NCBI RefSeq assembly: GCF_000328705.1
Contig: NC_019673.1
Span: forward strand, 5,704,001-5,768,000
Length of the DNA stretch: 64,000 nt
Direction of reading: 5' to 3'
DNA from: Saccharothrix espanaensis DSM 44229
GTDB taxonomy: Bacteria > Actinomycetota > Actinomycetes > Mycobacteriales > Pseudonocardiaceae
A model generated the notes under the pieces. That model was given only the letters and a program-made list of their open reading frames with translations. It was not told where the DNA came from and did not search any database. This document shows positions 1-8,815 of this stretch, piece after piece; position 1 is the stretch's first letter; the number at the start of each line of letters is the position of its first letter. The translations under genes and the position numbers were made by a program.

Positions 1-82
1 TCGAGTCCTCGACGCGCAGCGCCCGGTCCCAGGCGGGCGCGGGGACGGGGATCGACAGGGTCTTCTCGGTGCAGCTGTTCAT
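1..82 (-). CDS. N-terminus of an unidentified protein, cut by the window edge
   Basis: Only the first 27 codons lie in the window, read leftward from an ATG at 82. The visible product begins MNSCTEKTLSIPVPAPAWDR. An AAAGG ribosome-binding site sits about 8 nt upstream, which supports a real start. The frame stays open to position 1, so the gene continues outside. The visible residues do not identify a family and no signal peptide is evident. It is read in the same direction as the beta-helix gene to its right. Confidence 0.5.
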   Translation of the reverse strand, partial: MNSCTEKTLSIPVPAPAWDRALRVEDS

Positions 83-297
83 CGGGTGACCTTTCCCGGG
101 AGTGGGCGACGGGGTGACCACGTCGCGTTCACGCCGGACAGGCTCGCTGCTCAACCCGTGCCGACCTGTCAAGGGTAGCCCCGGCTCCCGCTACCGCAAC
201 CCCGACGTGCCGGTGACGCTGCGCGGGCCTGCTGCCGGCACGTGCCACCTGCGTCGTGGATCCTGCCCCGGGAAGTACGGGGCACCGGGGAAGGCGA

Positions 298-2229
298 TCA
301 TCCACTGTGTGGCGGAGCGGCCGCCTGGTGGACCGCCAGCGTGATCGACCCGGTGTAGGTGCGTCCCGAGGCGATGGCTGTCGGAACGCCGTCGACCGTC
401 ATGGTCACGGTGTGGCCGGGGTGCGCGGTGACGGCGGCGTCCGCGTCGATGGCGAGTTCGCTCAGGTGCGACGTGCCGGCCACCACCCAGCGTGAGCCGT
501 TGCGGAGCTGGACGATCACACCGTTGTTGACGACCGGCCCGACGGTGTTGGTGATCGTGCCCAGCTGCCTGTACTCCGTGGCGGTGATCGTGCTCACGGC
601 GTGGCGGGCCGCCGAGGCGGAGAGCACCCCGTCGATGTCGGAGTTGTCGAAGGCGAGGACCAGGTTCTTCCCTTCGCCGGGGACGGCCCCGCCCCGGATG
701 GCGTTGTAGAAGTGGCCCTTGAGGGCGATGTCGGAGAAGGTGGCCGTGGCGTCGGTGCTGTGCACCTCGGTGACGTCGAAGCCGGCCAGCTTGACCGGGT
801 CGCCGGCGGGCTCCCGGTACACGCCGGTGTTGAGCAGCCGCCCGTCTTCCTCGACCGGACCGGGGTCGTCGTCGTCCATCAGCTGGAGGACGACCCCGTT
901 CGCGGGGTTCAGCCGGGCGCCCCGCGACCCGTCGACGGCGATCGCGGCCTGTTGCCCCTTGTTCAGGAAAGTGGCTTCCCCGGTGTCGAACACCGTGCCG
1001 CCGGTGATCTCCACCGAGCCGGCGCCGTGCCACATGACGCCGAACCTGCGCGATTCAACCACCGTGTTCCGCGTGGGCAGCGCGGCGAGTTCCGGGGCGG
1101 TGAGACCGAGCCCGAGTTCTGCGTTGAGCCGCGCGACGGCCTCGGGGGTGCTGTCGCCGTAGTGGATCGCGCCTCCTCGGATGATCGTCGCGTAGGTGCC
1201 GACCGCGAACCGCGTGCCCAGGAACCGCTCTGCCACGTCGTCGGTGGCGTACGAGCCGTACCCGTCCGGCCCGGTGTTGGCCACCGTGCTGTTGACGACG
1301 GTCAGCCGGCAGTTCCGGCCGCGCTCGGTCGACAGCACGCCCCACCCCTGCGACGAGAGCGAGGAGTTCAGGTAGGCAGCCCTGGTTCCGGTGCCCAGCA
1401 GGTTGGTGGCCCGGTTGTTCCCGGAGATGCCGAGCATCCAGGGCGCGTCCCGCATGTGGTCCAGGTCCACAGTGGACCGGTAGTCGGCGGGCAGCACACC
1501 GTCGCCGGTTCGGATCCGGGAGTTCTTGACGACCACGTCGCTGCCGTCCGCGGCGATCACGCCGGAACGGACCACGCCCGTCGTGGAGATGTCGGCACCG
1601 TCCACGACCAGCCTGGTGCCCGGACCCGTCGCCACGATGCCGGCACCGTCGCCGACGAAATCGGACCTCCCGTTGCCGGCGAAGGCAATCCTGGGCTTGT
1701 CGAGCGTGTACGCCCCGTCTTTCGCGAACACTCCGGCGAACGCTTCGCCGGTGGACGAGATCCGGACGTCCGACGCGCGGCGCCCTTCGACGCGCCCGCC
1801 CTCGACGCTCGCCAGTGCCGACTTGGCGGGCACGAGACCGGTGGCGTCCACGTAGAGTCCCTGGCGGAGCGGAAAGACGTCACCTCGATGCGCGACGAGG
1901 TTGGCGTCCGCCACGGAGAGCCTGACGTCTCCCCGGTACGCGCCGGGCGCGATCGTCGTCACGGTGCCTTCGGCCGCGGCGAGCACCGACCCGGTCTCCA
2001 CCCCGTCGACCGTCAGGGTCAGGCTTCGCCCCGCCGGCGGGGCGACGGTGCCACCGGGCGCGACGGAGAGGGAATCCAGCCGGACGGTCCGGGGCACCAG
2101 GCGGGTTTCACCGGGCTCCACGGTGATCTCGGCGACCGTCGCGGCGGAACCACCGGCGGGCAGCAGCGCGGCGATGACGACCACCGGGAGCAGAAGCGCT
2201 TGCGCGCGAACGGTACTGCGTCGGTGCAC
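298..2229 (-). CDS. secreted right-handed beta-helix-like protein
   Basis: This 643-residue protein begins with a clear signal peptide (MHRRSTVRAQ, then a run of Leu/Val/Ala ending near GGSAA), so it is probably exported. The mature part is a long series of short Val/Ile/Gly/Asn/Asp strands such as VVKNSRIRTG and LTVVNSTVANTG. That pattern is typical of right-handed parallel beta-helix (pectate-lyase-like) proteins. I see no catalytic motif that points to a polysaccharide lyase, so its substrate is unknown. The start is GTG with GGAG about 9 nt upstream. No functional tie to the biosynthetic genes to the right is evident. Confidence 0.75.
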   Translation of the reverse strand: MHRRSTVRAQALLLPVVVIAALLPAGGSAATVAEITVEPGETRLVPRTVRLDSLSVAPGGTVAPPAGRSLTLTVDGVETGSVLAAAEGTVTTIAPGAYRGDVRLSVADANLVAHRGDVFPLRQGLYVDATGLVPAKSALASVEGGRVEGRRASDVRISSTGEAFAGVFAKDGAYTLDKPRIAFAGNGRSDFVGDGAGIVATGPGTRLVVDGADISTTGVVRSGVIAADGSDVVVKNSRIRTGDGVLPADYRSTVDLDHMRDAPWMLGISGNNRATNLLGTGTRAAYLNSSLSSQGWGVLSTERGRNCRLTVVNSTVANTGPDGYGSYATDDVAERFLGTRFAVGTYATIIRGGAIHYGDSTPEAVARLNAELGLGLTAPELAALPTRNTVVESRRFGVMWHGAGSVEITGGTVFDTGEATFLNKGQQAAIAVDGSRGARLNPANGVVLQLMDDDDPGPVEEDGRLLNTGVYREPAGDPVKLAGFDVTEVHSTDATATFSDIALKGHFYNAIRGGAVPGEGKNLVLAFDNSDIDGVLSASAARHAVSTITATEYRQLGTITNTVGPVVNNGVIVQLRNGSRWVVAGTSHLSELAIDADAAVTAHPGHTVTMTVDGVPTAIASGRTYTGSITLAVHQAAAPPHSG

Positions 2230-2338
2230 GGGCCACTCCGTCCTGGTGGGATCCGCCGTCGAGCCGCTCGGCCGTCATTCGACAGCTGAGCGAACCTGAC
2301 GACGCCGGCTTGACGACACCACTCCCCCGTCGCCTCTC

Positions 2339-2730
2339 ATGGGATTCACGGTCACTTGGCGGGAGTTCGCCGCGGCCGCGCGGCCTTCGACTCCGACCGG
2401 CACGCCCTGCTCGCCACGCTGCGGCGGGACGGCTCGCCCCGGATCAGCGGCGTGGAACCGGTGTTCCGCGACGCGGACCTCTGGCTGTTCATCATGCCGG
2501 GGTCGGTCAAGCACGCCGATCACCGACGCGGTCGCCGCCGCCCGGTTCCGGGAAGTCCTCGAAGCGCGCACGGGCCTGCCGCCGCAGGCCGGGCCGGGGT
2601 TGTTCCACCTCGTCCTCGACGCGGTGTCGACCTCGCGCGCCACCGCGGGCGGCCTGGTCGTCCACTCGTCGCGCGCCGGGCACCCCGCCCGCCTCCGGCA
2701 CCGGCCTGACCTCGTCACCTGGGCCGTCCG
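2339..2730 (+). pseudogene. decayed pyridoxamine-5'-phosphate-oxidase-like gene
   Basis: Fragments of one recognisable small flavin-binding PNPOx-like protein lie in different frames. TWREFAAAA is in one frame near 2354, FDSDRHALLATLRRDGSPRI and VFRDADLWLFIMPGSVKHAD are in a second frame (2390-2520), and REVLEARTGLPPQAGPGLFH is back in the first (2550-2620). Typical family members carry a central segment between the VK and FREV parts that is missing here. So there are at least two frame changes plus an internal deletion. It converges on the ligase gene that ends at 2715. I read it as a dead gene; a sequencing error alone would not explain the missing segment. Confidence 0.7.
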
Positions 2731-3866
2731 AACTGCATCGACCGCACCTTGCCGGTGGACGAGCGGTCGATCGCGGCCACCGGGGCGATGGCGCGGGGAC
2801 ACACGCCCAGGCGCTCGAACGCGGCCGCCAGGCGGTCGTAGGGCACCGCCGGGGGCGACACCACCAGCAGCTCGAAGTGCTCGCCCCGGACCGGGTCGCG
2901 CGTCGGCACGCAGGCGAGGTCGACGCCGGGCACGGCCGCGCGCAGCCGCGCCTCGACCGCGTCGAGGTCGACCCGCACGCCGTTGACGTTCACCAGCCGG
3001 CTCCGCCTGCCCTCGAACCGGAACCGCGCGGGACCGGTGCGGCGGACCCAGTCGTCCATCAGCCAGGAGTCGGGCCGCGGTCGGCCGGGTTCGCGCGCCA
3101 GGCGCGGGCTGCGGACGTGCAGCCGGAACTCGTCACCGGCCCGGGGCACGTCGGCGGTGAACCGGACGTCGGGCAGCAGCGCCCACTCCCCCGGGGGTTC
3201 GCCGTGCTGCCGCAGGGCGATCGTGGCGGTCTCGGTCGAGCCGAACAGTTCGATCAGCCGGCAGCGGTCGGGCCCCAGCCGGGCCACGACCTCGTCCGCC
3301 ACCGCCGGCAGCATCGCCGTGCTGTGCAGGACCGCGGTCTGGACGCCCTCGAACCAGTCCAGTTCCCGGCGCATCGTGCCGAACGCCGACGGAATGGTCA
3401 CCACGACCCACCGCGATCCCGCCGCGCCCGGGATCGGCGGGCCGTGCCCGGTCCGGTACCAGCTGGGGACGCCGAGCTCGGCCCCCAGCAGCACCGAGGT
3501 CCACGTGCCGTAGGAGTGCTCGGGCGGGGCGAAGGACATGATCGCGTCGGGCCGGTCGGGGCCGAGCAGGCCGGCGAGCAGCTCGGCTTCGCACCACGCC
3601 TGGCCGGTGTCGCGGTACCACTGCCGTGGGGTGCCGGACGTGCCGGACGTGCTGTGGGTGAGGCCGTCGCGCACGAGGTCGAAGACCAGTCCCCGCCGCC
3701 GGCTCTCGGGCACCAGGTCCCAGCGCACCACCCACGGCGTCCGGCCGAACGCCCCCGTCATGAACGCCGGCCGACCGTCGGCGGCCGGTTCCAGCAGCTC
3801 GCGCGGTGTCACGTGCTGGAAGGAGGTGTTCACCGCGGTGGTGCTCCGCCTGGCCGAGCCGCTCAT
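2715..3866 (-). CDS. short AMP-forming adenylating enzyme (ANL superfamily)
   Basis: The 383-residue protein carries adenylation motifs in order: the P-loop STSGTSGTP, LFGSTET (A5), the A8 region RRSRLVNVNGVRVDLDAVE, and the C-terminal STGKV with the catalytic Lys. It is about 120 residues shorter than usual ANL enzymes because most of the N-terminal subdomain is absent. Expected chemistry is carboxylate adenylation with transfer to a thiol. The lone carrier protein at 4756-5037 is the obvious acceptor, and an aryl acid from the MIO enzyme (10772-12430) is a plausible substrate; both are inferences. GAGGAGG precedes the ATG at good spacing. Last gene of its leftward operon. Confidence 0.8.
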   Translation of the reverse strand: MSGSARRSTTAVNTSFQHVTPRELLEPAADGRPAFMTGAFGRTPWVVRWDLVPESRRRGLVFDLVRDGLTHSTSGTSGTPRQWYRDTGQAWCEAELLAGLLGPDRPDAIMSFAPPEHSYGTWTSVLLGAELGVPSWYRTGHGPPIPGAAGSRWVVVTIPSAFGTMRRELDWFEGVQTAVLHSTAMLPAVADEVVARLGPDRCRLIELFGSTETATIALRQHGEPPGEWALLPDVRFTADVPRAGDEFRLHVRSPRLAREPGRPRPDSWLMDDWVRRTGPARFRFEGRRSRLVNVNGVRVDLDAVEARLRAAVPGVDLACVPTRDPVRGEHFELLVVSPPAVPYDRLAAAFERLGVCPRAIAPVAAIDRSSTGKVRSMQFGRPR

Positions 3867-3909
3867 CGTCGCCCCTCCTCGGTTCTCCGCGTCCGCGGGT
3901 GGTCCGCGC

Positions 3910-4734
3910 TCAGGCGCTCACCGCGCGGCCGGCACCGGCGTCCAGGAACTCGGCCACCACCGCCCCGATCCGCCGTGTGTAGGCGGCGAAGCTCGGGCAC
4001 TCGCCGATCACGCGCAGCGTCCCCCGGGGGAAGGCCGCCGCCAGGTCCTCGGCGACCGCGAGCGGGTGGGCGCGGTCGTCCTCCTGCCCCACGATCAGCA
4101 CCGGGGCCTCGACGGCCGCCAGGTCATCGAGGGAGAACCCGGGACGCGGCTCGGCCAGGGCGTCCATGCAGTCGAACAGCTCCGGGCGGCCGATCAGCTC
4201 CCGGGCCATCGACGTGGCCGCGAGCCGCCGGGGGTCGATCCGGTTCATCCAGGAGGGCTGCGCGTCGGTGAGCGCGTCGACCACGGCTCCCAGGCCGGCG
4301 GGGCCGGTGCGGTGCGGCCGGGCGAGTGCCGGGCGCTCGGCGCCGGGCTCGTCGAGCAGCGCCGGCGGCAGGACCAGCACCAGCCGCTCGAACCGGGCGG
4401 GGTCCGCCAGGACGAGGTCGAGGAAGAGGCCGCAGGACATCGACACGCCGACACCTCGGGTGGCGGCGGTGTGGTCGGCCACGACCCGCAGCTCCGCCAC
4501 CAGGTCGGCGCGGCTCCACGGCGGTCGGGGCAGGGGCGAACCACCGTGGCCGCGGAAGTGGAGGTAGGCCCGCGACCCCTCGGTGCCACCGAGGAACGGG
4601 CGGGTCTCCGGGATGGTCTTGGCCAGGCCGTGCCCGACGACGGTGACCGGCTCGCCGACCCCCTCCACCACGTACTCGACCCAACCCCCGGGGGTGTGCA
4701 GGCGGCCGGCGGCGCTGATCCGCGGCAGGGGCAT
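3910..4734 (-). CDS. alpha/beta-hydrolase fold protein
   Basis: The 274-residue protein has the alpha/beta-hydrolase layout: an oxyanion segment VVGHGLAK, FRGHGGSPLP, a nucleophile elbow at GVSMSCG (SxSxG rather than the usual GxSxG), a late acid in VGQEDDRAHP, and a C-terminal segment where the usual His is hard to place (ECPSFAAYTRR). It may release or edit a thioester intermediate on the neighbouring carrier protein, or cleave a C-C or ester bond. I cannot choose between these. ATG at 4734 is preferred over GTG at 4740 because AGGGAG lies about 9 nt upstream of the ATG. It follows the carrier gene by only 21 nt. Confidence 0.75.
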   Translation of the reverse strand: MPLPRISAAGRLHTPGGWVEYVVEGVGEPVTVVGHGLAKTIPETRPFLGGTEGSRAYLHFRGHGGSPLPRPPWSRADLVAELRVVADHTAATRGVGVSMSCGLFLDLVLADPARFERLVLVLPPALLDEPGAERPALARPHRTGPAGLGAVVDALTDAQPSWMNRIDPRRLAATSMARELIGRPELFDCMDALAEPRPGFSLDDLAAVEAPVLIVGQEDDRAHPLAVAEDLAAAFPRGTLRVIGECPSFAAYTRRIGAVVAEFLDAGAGRAVSA

Positions 4735-4755
4735 GTGCACTGACTCCCTTGTGAC

Positions 4756-5037
4756 TCAACGGTTCCCGACACTACTTTGGTTCACCACGAGGTGGTTCAC
4801 CAGCTGGGCGACCCTGGGGGTCGCGCCGAAGTCGATGCCGCGCGGGTGCGGTTCGCCGGACTCCATGCGGGTCGTCAACTCGCCGGTGATCTCCAGGAGC
4901 CGCACCGAGTCCAGGTCGAGCACGCTCGCGACGTCCTGTTCGCCGAGGGAGCGCTCCAGCAGGTCCAGCGCCCTGAGGTACCGGCCGCGCAGGTCTGCCA
5001 GCAGCTCCGGCACCGTGAGGGGAACCTGGGTGTCCAC
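4756..5037 (-). CDS. stand-alone acyl/peptidyl carrier protein
   Basis: A 93-residue product with a carrier-protein signature: LDLDSVRLLEI near residues 40-50, where Ser44 fits the phosphopantetheine attachment site (normally GxDS; here LDLDS). Helical segments flank it on both sides. Start taken as GTG at 5037 with GAGG just upstream; the frame continues further upstream without an obvious better start. It is first in the leftward series carrier-hydrolase-ligase and is divergent from the dehydrogenase at 5225. The setting suggests that an aryl or acyl group is activated by the short ligase and processed on this carrier. Confidence 0.75.
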   Translation of the reverse strand: MDTQVPLTVPELLADLRGRYLRALDLLERSLGEQDVASVLDLDSVRLLEITGELTTRMESGEPHPRGIDFGATPRVAQLVNHLVVNQSSVGNR

Positions 5038-5064
5038 CCACCTCAAGCTACTCAGCGCCCAGCA

Positions 5065-5100
5065 CTCTGTCAGCCGGGCACTTGTCACCTGATGTGATGA
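5065..5100. promoter_or_regulatory. divergent promoter region with GTCACCTGATGTGATGA element
   Basis: The gap between the carrier gene and the dehydrogenase contains GTCACCTGATGTGATGA (5084-5100), with the inverted halves TCAC and GTGA about CTGAT. On the minus strand CTGACA (about 5065-5070), then 16 nt and GTAGCT, reads as plausible -35/-10 boxes for the carrier operon. The element would overlap the upstream edge of that promoter. A near copy lies at 12742-12759 upstream of the MIO lyase operon, which suggests one shared regulator. Confidence 0.45.
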
Positions 5101-5224
5101 GAAAGCCAGACGCCACAGGGGTTTGCCGCTCCGGTAAAGACCTTCGCACGGCGACCACCGTCCACTGTGCACTACCGTCGAGGCGATGAACCGAGCAGCG
5201 CTCGGTTCCGGGTGGAGGAGTGGC

Positions 5225-6382
5225 ATGGCCCCTCGCGTGTCGTTGCCAGAACAGGGTCCCTCGGCCGAGCCCGCCGAGCGCACCGCGACGAGGCCGGCGC
5301 GGATGCGGGCGCTGGTGCTGAGCGCTCCCGTCGACGGGTCCCGGCGCGGCCGGCTCGACCTGACCGACCTGCCCACGCCGGTCCCCGGTCCCGCCGAGGT
5401 GCTGGTGCGCGTGGCGCTGTGCGGGATCTGCGGGACCGACGTCCACGTCTGCCGGTTCCACGCCGACGGGACCTCGGCCTTCGGCGGCCCCGTCAGCCTG
5501 CCCGTGGTGCTCGGCCACGAGGCGTCCGGGGTGGTCGCCCGCACCGGCGAGTGGGTCACCCGCGTCCGGCCGGGCGACCTCGTGGCGCTGGAGAGCGTCC
5601 TGGCCTGCGGGACGTGCGACACGTGCCTGCGCGGCCGACCCAACCAGTGCGAGCGCGTCACGCTGACCGGGCTCACCGCGCCGGGCGCGCTGGCCGAGTA
5701 CGTCGTGGTGCCGCAGACGGCCTGCCACCGGCTCGAACCGCTGCGGGCCTGCGGGTGGGGCCGGGACGAGGCGCTCCAGGCGGGCGCGCTGCTCGAACCG
5801 CTCGGCTGCGTCTACAACGCGCTGTTCGTCGAGGGCGGCGGGGTGCGGCCGGGGGAACACGTCACGGTGCACGGCCTGGGCCCGCTCGGCCTGTTCGCCG
5901 GTCTGCTGTGCCGGGTCGGCGGGGCGAGCCGGGTCGTCGGGCTGGACCCGCTGCCCGAGCGGCGCGACCTGGCGCGGCGGCTGGGTTTCACCGCCTGCCT
6001 GGATCCCGCCGACCCGCCGCCGGACCTGCTCGACGCCGACCTGCACGTGGAAGCCTCGGGGAACCCGGCGCAGACCCTGCCGGTGGTCGAACGGCACCTG
6101 CGGCCGGCCGGCCGGTGCGTGGTGGTCTCGCGCACCGACTCGCCCGTCCTGGTGGACACCAACCCGTGGGTGTCCACGGCGTCCAGGCTCATCGGCGCGC
6201 GCGGCCACAGCGGCGGGATCTTCCCCTACCTGATCAACCTCTTCGCCTCGGGGCAACTCGACCCGCGTGCGCTGATCGGCGCTGTGCTGACCCTCGACCA
6301 GGTTCCTGGAGCGCTGGCCGGCGACGCGATGACCGCGGCCGGCAAGACGCTCGTCCGGATCACCGGGACGCCCGTGCCGTGA
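5225..6382 (+). CDS. zinc-dependent alcohol dehydrogenase (MDR family)
   Basis: A 385-residue medium-chain dehydrogenase. The catalytic zinc region is LCGICGTD followed by LGHEASG. The structural zinc site is CGTCDTCLRGRPNQC with four Cys. The cofactor-binding fold follows (VHGLGPLGLFAGLL). It belongs broadly with threonine/sorbitol/butanediol-type dehydrogenases and should interconvert a secondary alcohol and a ketone with NAD(P). ATG at 5225 is chosen because GGAGG lies 7-8 nt upstream; an upstream ATG at 5186 lacks this. The gene is divergent from the carrier operon and its 3' end overlaps the convergent FAD monooxygenase gene by 23 nt. Confidence 0.85.
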   Translation: MAPRVSLPEQGPSAEPAERTATRPARMRALVLSAPVDGSRRGRLDLTDLPTPVPGPAEVLVRVALCGICGTDVHVCRFHADGTSAFGGPVSLPVVLGHEASGVVARTGEWVTRVRPGDLVALESVLACGTCDTCLRGRPNQCERVTLTGLTAPGALAEYVVVPQTACHRLEPLRACGWGRDEALQAGALLEPLGCVYNALFVEGGGVRPGEHVTVHGLGPLGLFAGLLCRVGGASRVVGLDPLPERRDLARRLGFTACLDPADPPPDLLDADLHVEASGNPAQTLPVVERHLRPAGRCVVVSRTDSPVLVDTNPWVSTASRLIGARGHSGGIFPYLINLFASGQLDPRALIGAVLTLDQVPGALAGDAMTAAGKTLVRITGTPVP

Positions 6383-7556
6383 CACCAGGACTCGTGGCGA
6401 GCGCGCGTTCGAGCAGGGGGAGGGTCCGGTCCCGCAGGTCGCTCTCGTACCGCGCCAGCGATTCCCGCACCGGGCGCCCCGAGGCCAGGGCCGCCGCCAG
6501 CTCGGCGGCGTCGCGCAGCGCGCTGTTGGCCCCGTGCCCGAGCATCGGCGGCATGGCGTGGATGGCGTCGCCGAGCAGCGTCACGTTGCCCGTCCGCCAC
6601 GTCGCCGGCGGCGGGAGCATCCGGATCGTCCGGGGGACGATCGTCGCCGGGGCCACACCGTCCACCAGGAGCCGCAGCGAGGGGTGCCAGTCGGCCACCG
6701 CGTCCCGCATGAGCGAGTGCAGGAACCCTTTCGGCGCACCGAAGAAGTCGTGCGGCCCGAGGTCGGGGTCGGTGATCTCCAGGCTCACCGCCACGTAGTC
6801 CTCGACCGGGTCGAGCCCCACCCCCGCGGCGGCGCGCGCCGCGTCCGCCACCGCGTGGCGCGGCTGGAAGAGACCGGCCGCGAGGTGCGTCCCGCGCGGG
6901 TCGCGGATCATCACGAAGCTGTCCTCGAACGCGGCGGGCAGCGCATCCGCCAGCTCGTCGGTGAGCGGGGCCTGCGACAGCAGGGCGTGCTCCACCAGGG
7001 GGATCACCGCGACCTCGGGCAGCAACCGGCTCCGGACGACGGAGTTGATGCCGTCCGCACCGACCAGCAAGGTGCCGCGCGCGTGGCCGCCGCCGGCGAA
7101 GTCCACGACCACGTCGCCGCCGTCGTGCCGGTAGCCGGTCGCCTCGTGTCCGAAGTGGACGATGTCGGTGATGCCGCTGAGCAGGATCTGGCACAGCGTC
7201 CTGCGGTGCACGCTGGTGTGCGGCAGGACGGGGTCGTTGGCCGGACCGAAGTGCGGGATCGTCGCCAGTTCCACCCCGTGGTGGTCGAGCACGGCGACGA
7301 GGTCGCGCCGGGGCGAACGCCGGGAGGTCGCCGTGTAGAGGCGGTAGAGGTGCTCGGGCAGGCAGCGCCGCAGCGCCGAACCTCCGTCGGCCCCCATGTG
7401 CAGGATGTACCCGCCCCACGCCGGCCCCGGCGCGCGCTCGTACACCGCGCAGGAGATCCCCGCGCGGCGCAGGCCCTGCGCCAGGCAGAGGCCGCCGACG
7501 CCGGCTCCGACGACGATCACGTGCTGCCCGTCGCTCCCGGGTGCGCGCGGCGGCAT
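6360..7556 (-). CDS. FAD-dependent aromatic-type monooxygenase (PHBH fold)
   Basis: A 398-residue group A flavoprotein monooxygenase. It shows the N-terminal dinucleotide motif VVGAGVGGLCLAQGL, a DG motif near LLVGADGINSVVR, and the second FAD motif LLGDAIHAMPPMLGHGAN. Such enzymes hydroxylate activated aromatic or enolic substrates using NAD(P)H and oxygen. The ATG at 7556 shares one base with the P450 stop (TGATG), so the two are translationally coupled. An arylpropanoid-derived substrate is likely given the MIO lyase in the same operon, but none is proven. Confidence 0.85.
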   Translation of the reverse strand: MPPRAPGSDGQHVIVVGAGVGGLCLAQGLRRAGISCAVYERAPGPAWGGYILHMGADGGSALRRCLPEHLYRLYTATSRRSPRRDLVAVLDHHGVELATIPHFGPANDPVLPHTSVHRRTLCQILLSGITDIVHFGHEATGYRHDGGDVVVDFAGGGHARGTLLVGADGINSVVRSRLLPEVAVIPLVEHALLSQAPLTDELADALPAAFEDSFVMIRDPRGTHLAAGLFQPRHAVADAARAAAGVGLDPVEDYVAVSLEITDPDLGPHDFFGAPKGFLHSLMRDAVADWHPSLRLLVDGVAPATIVPRTIRMLPPPATWRTGNVTLLGDAIHAMPPMLGHGANSALRDAAELAAALASGRPVRESLARYESDLRDRTLPLLERALATSPGVTARASR

Positions 7557-8770
7557 CAGCGGCTCAGCCGGTACTCGATGGGCAGCGCGGTGAGCCCTCC
7601 GATGAACGTGGAAGCCGCGCGCACCGGCGTTCCCGCCACTCGCGCCGACTCCAGCCGGGCCACGAGTTCGGTGAAGAACACCCCCAGCTCGACCTTGGCG
7701 AACGACGCGCCGAGGCAGTGGTGGCCGCCGCTGCCGAAGGAGAGGTGGCGGTTGGGGGTGCGTCCGACGTCGAACGTGAACGGGTCGGCGAAGACGTCCT
7801 CGTCCCGGTTCGCGGACGCGTAGTTCAGCAGCACCGCGTCGCCGGCGCGGATGGTGACGCCGCGCAGTTCGTGGTCCTGGGCCGCGGTCCGCATGAACGA
7901 CTTGGTCGGCGTGACCCAGCGGAGCACCTCGTCGACCGCGCGCGGCACCGACTCCGGGCTGTGTCGAAGCCGCTCCCACTGGTCCGGGTGCTCGATGAGC
8001 GCGTGCAAGCCGCCGGCCAGCGCCACGCCGAGGGTGTCGTGGCCCGCCGTCGCGATCGTGACGCAGTACGCCGCGGTGTCCCGTTCCGACAGGCGGCCGC
8101 CGTCGCCACGGGCGTGCACGACGGCGGACGCGAGGTCGTCCCGGGGCTCGGCGCGGCGGTCGCCGACCACCCGGCGGAAGTAGTCGAACAGCTCCTGCTG
8201 GGCCGCCACGAACCGGTCCGGGTCACTGCCGTGGACGTCCCGGGTCAGATCGAGGATCCGGCGGTGGTCCGCCTCCGGCACACCGAGCGCCGACAGCACC
8301 ACCTGGGCCGGGAACCGGTCGGCGACCTCCGCGACGAAGTCGCACGCCCCGCCCAGTTCGAGCATCCGGTCGACGTACCGCGCGGCGAGTTCTCCCATCC
8401 TGGCGTGCAGCCGGTCCACCGCGCGCGGCAGGAACAGCTTGGCTCCGATCGCGCGCACCGCGCGGTGGTCGGAACCGTCCATGTGGATGAGCGTGGTGAG
8501 GTCGGAGGTGCACTCCCCCGCGGCCCGTTCCATCGCCGTGGTGGTCAGCACCGGCCTGGGCGCGTTCAGGAACCGCTCGTTCGAGCACCCGATCGAGAGC
8601 ACGTCGCTGTGCTTGGTTATCGCCCAGAACGGTCGGTGGTCGGGCGGGCTCACCCAGTGCACGGGCGCTTCGCCGCGCAGCAGCGTCAGGGCGTTGTGCA
8701 AGCGGTCGTCGTCGGCGTAGACCACCGGATCGGCGAGGGCGCGACCGGCGGCTTCCACAGCTGAACCCAT
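7556..8770 (-). CDS. cytochrome P450
   Basis: A 404-residue soluble bacterial P450. Visible motifs: the I-helix oxygen-activation segment TIATAGHDTLG, the ExxR pair in DEVLRW, and the heme loop FGSGGHHCLGASFAKVE. The I-helix acid-alcohol pair is intact, so normal monooxygenation is expected. GGAGG precedes the ATG at 7 nt. It lies between the condensing enzyme and the FAD monooxygenase, in one direction with both, which suggests successive oxidative tailoring. The substrate, possibly carrier-bound, cannot be read from sequence. Confidence 0.9.
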   Translation of the reverse strand: MGSAVEAAGRALADPVVYADDDRLHNALTLLRGEAPVHWVSPPDHRPFWAITKHSDVLSIGCSNERFLNAPRPVLTTTAMERAAGECTSDLTTLIHMDGSDHRAVRAIGAKLFLPRAVDRLHARMGELAARYVDRMLELGGACDFVAEVADRFPAQVVLSALGVPEADHRRILDLTRDVHGSDPDRFVAAQQELFDYFRRVVGDRRAEPRDDLASAVVHARGDGGRLSERDTAAYCVTIATAGHDTLGVALAGGLHALIEHPDQWERLRHSPESVPRAVDEVLRWVTPTKSFMRTAAQDHELRGVTIRAGDAVLLNYASANRDEDVFADPFTFDVGRTPNRHLSFGSGGHHCLGASFAKVELGVFFTELVARLESARVAGTPVRAASTFIGGLTALPIEYRLSR

Positions 8771-8815
8771 TGATCCGCCTCCGTCGTCGTCAAGGGGTCG
8801 GGCGTGCGCCGAGGT

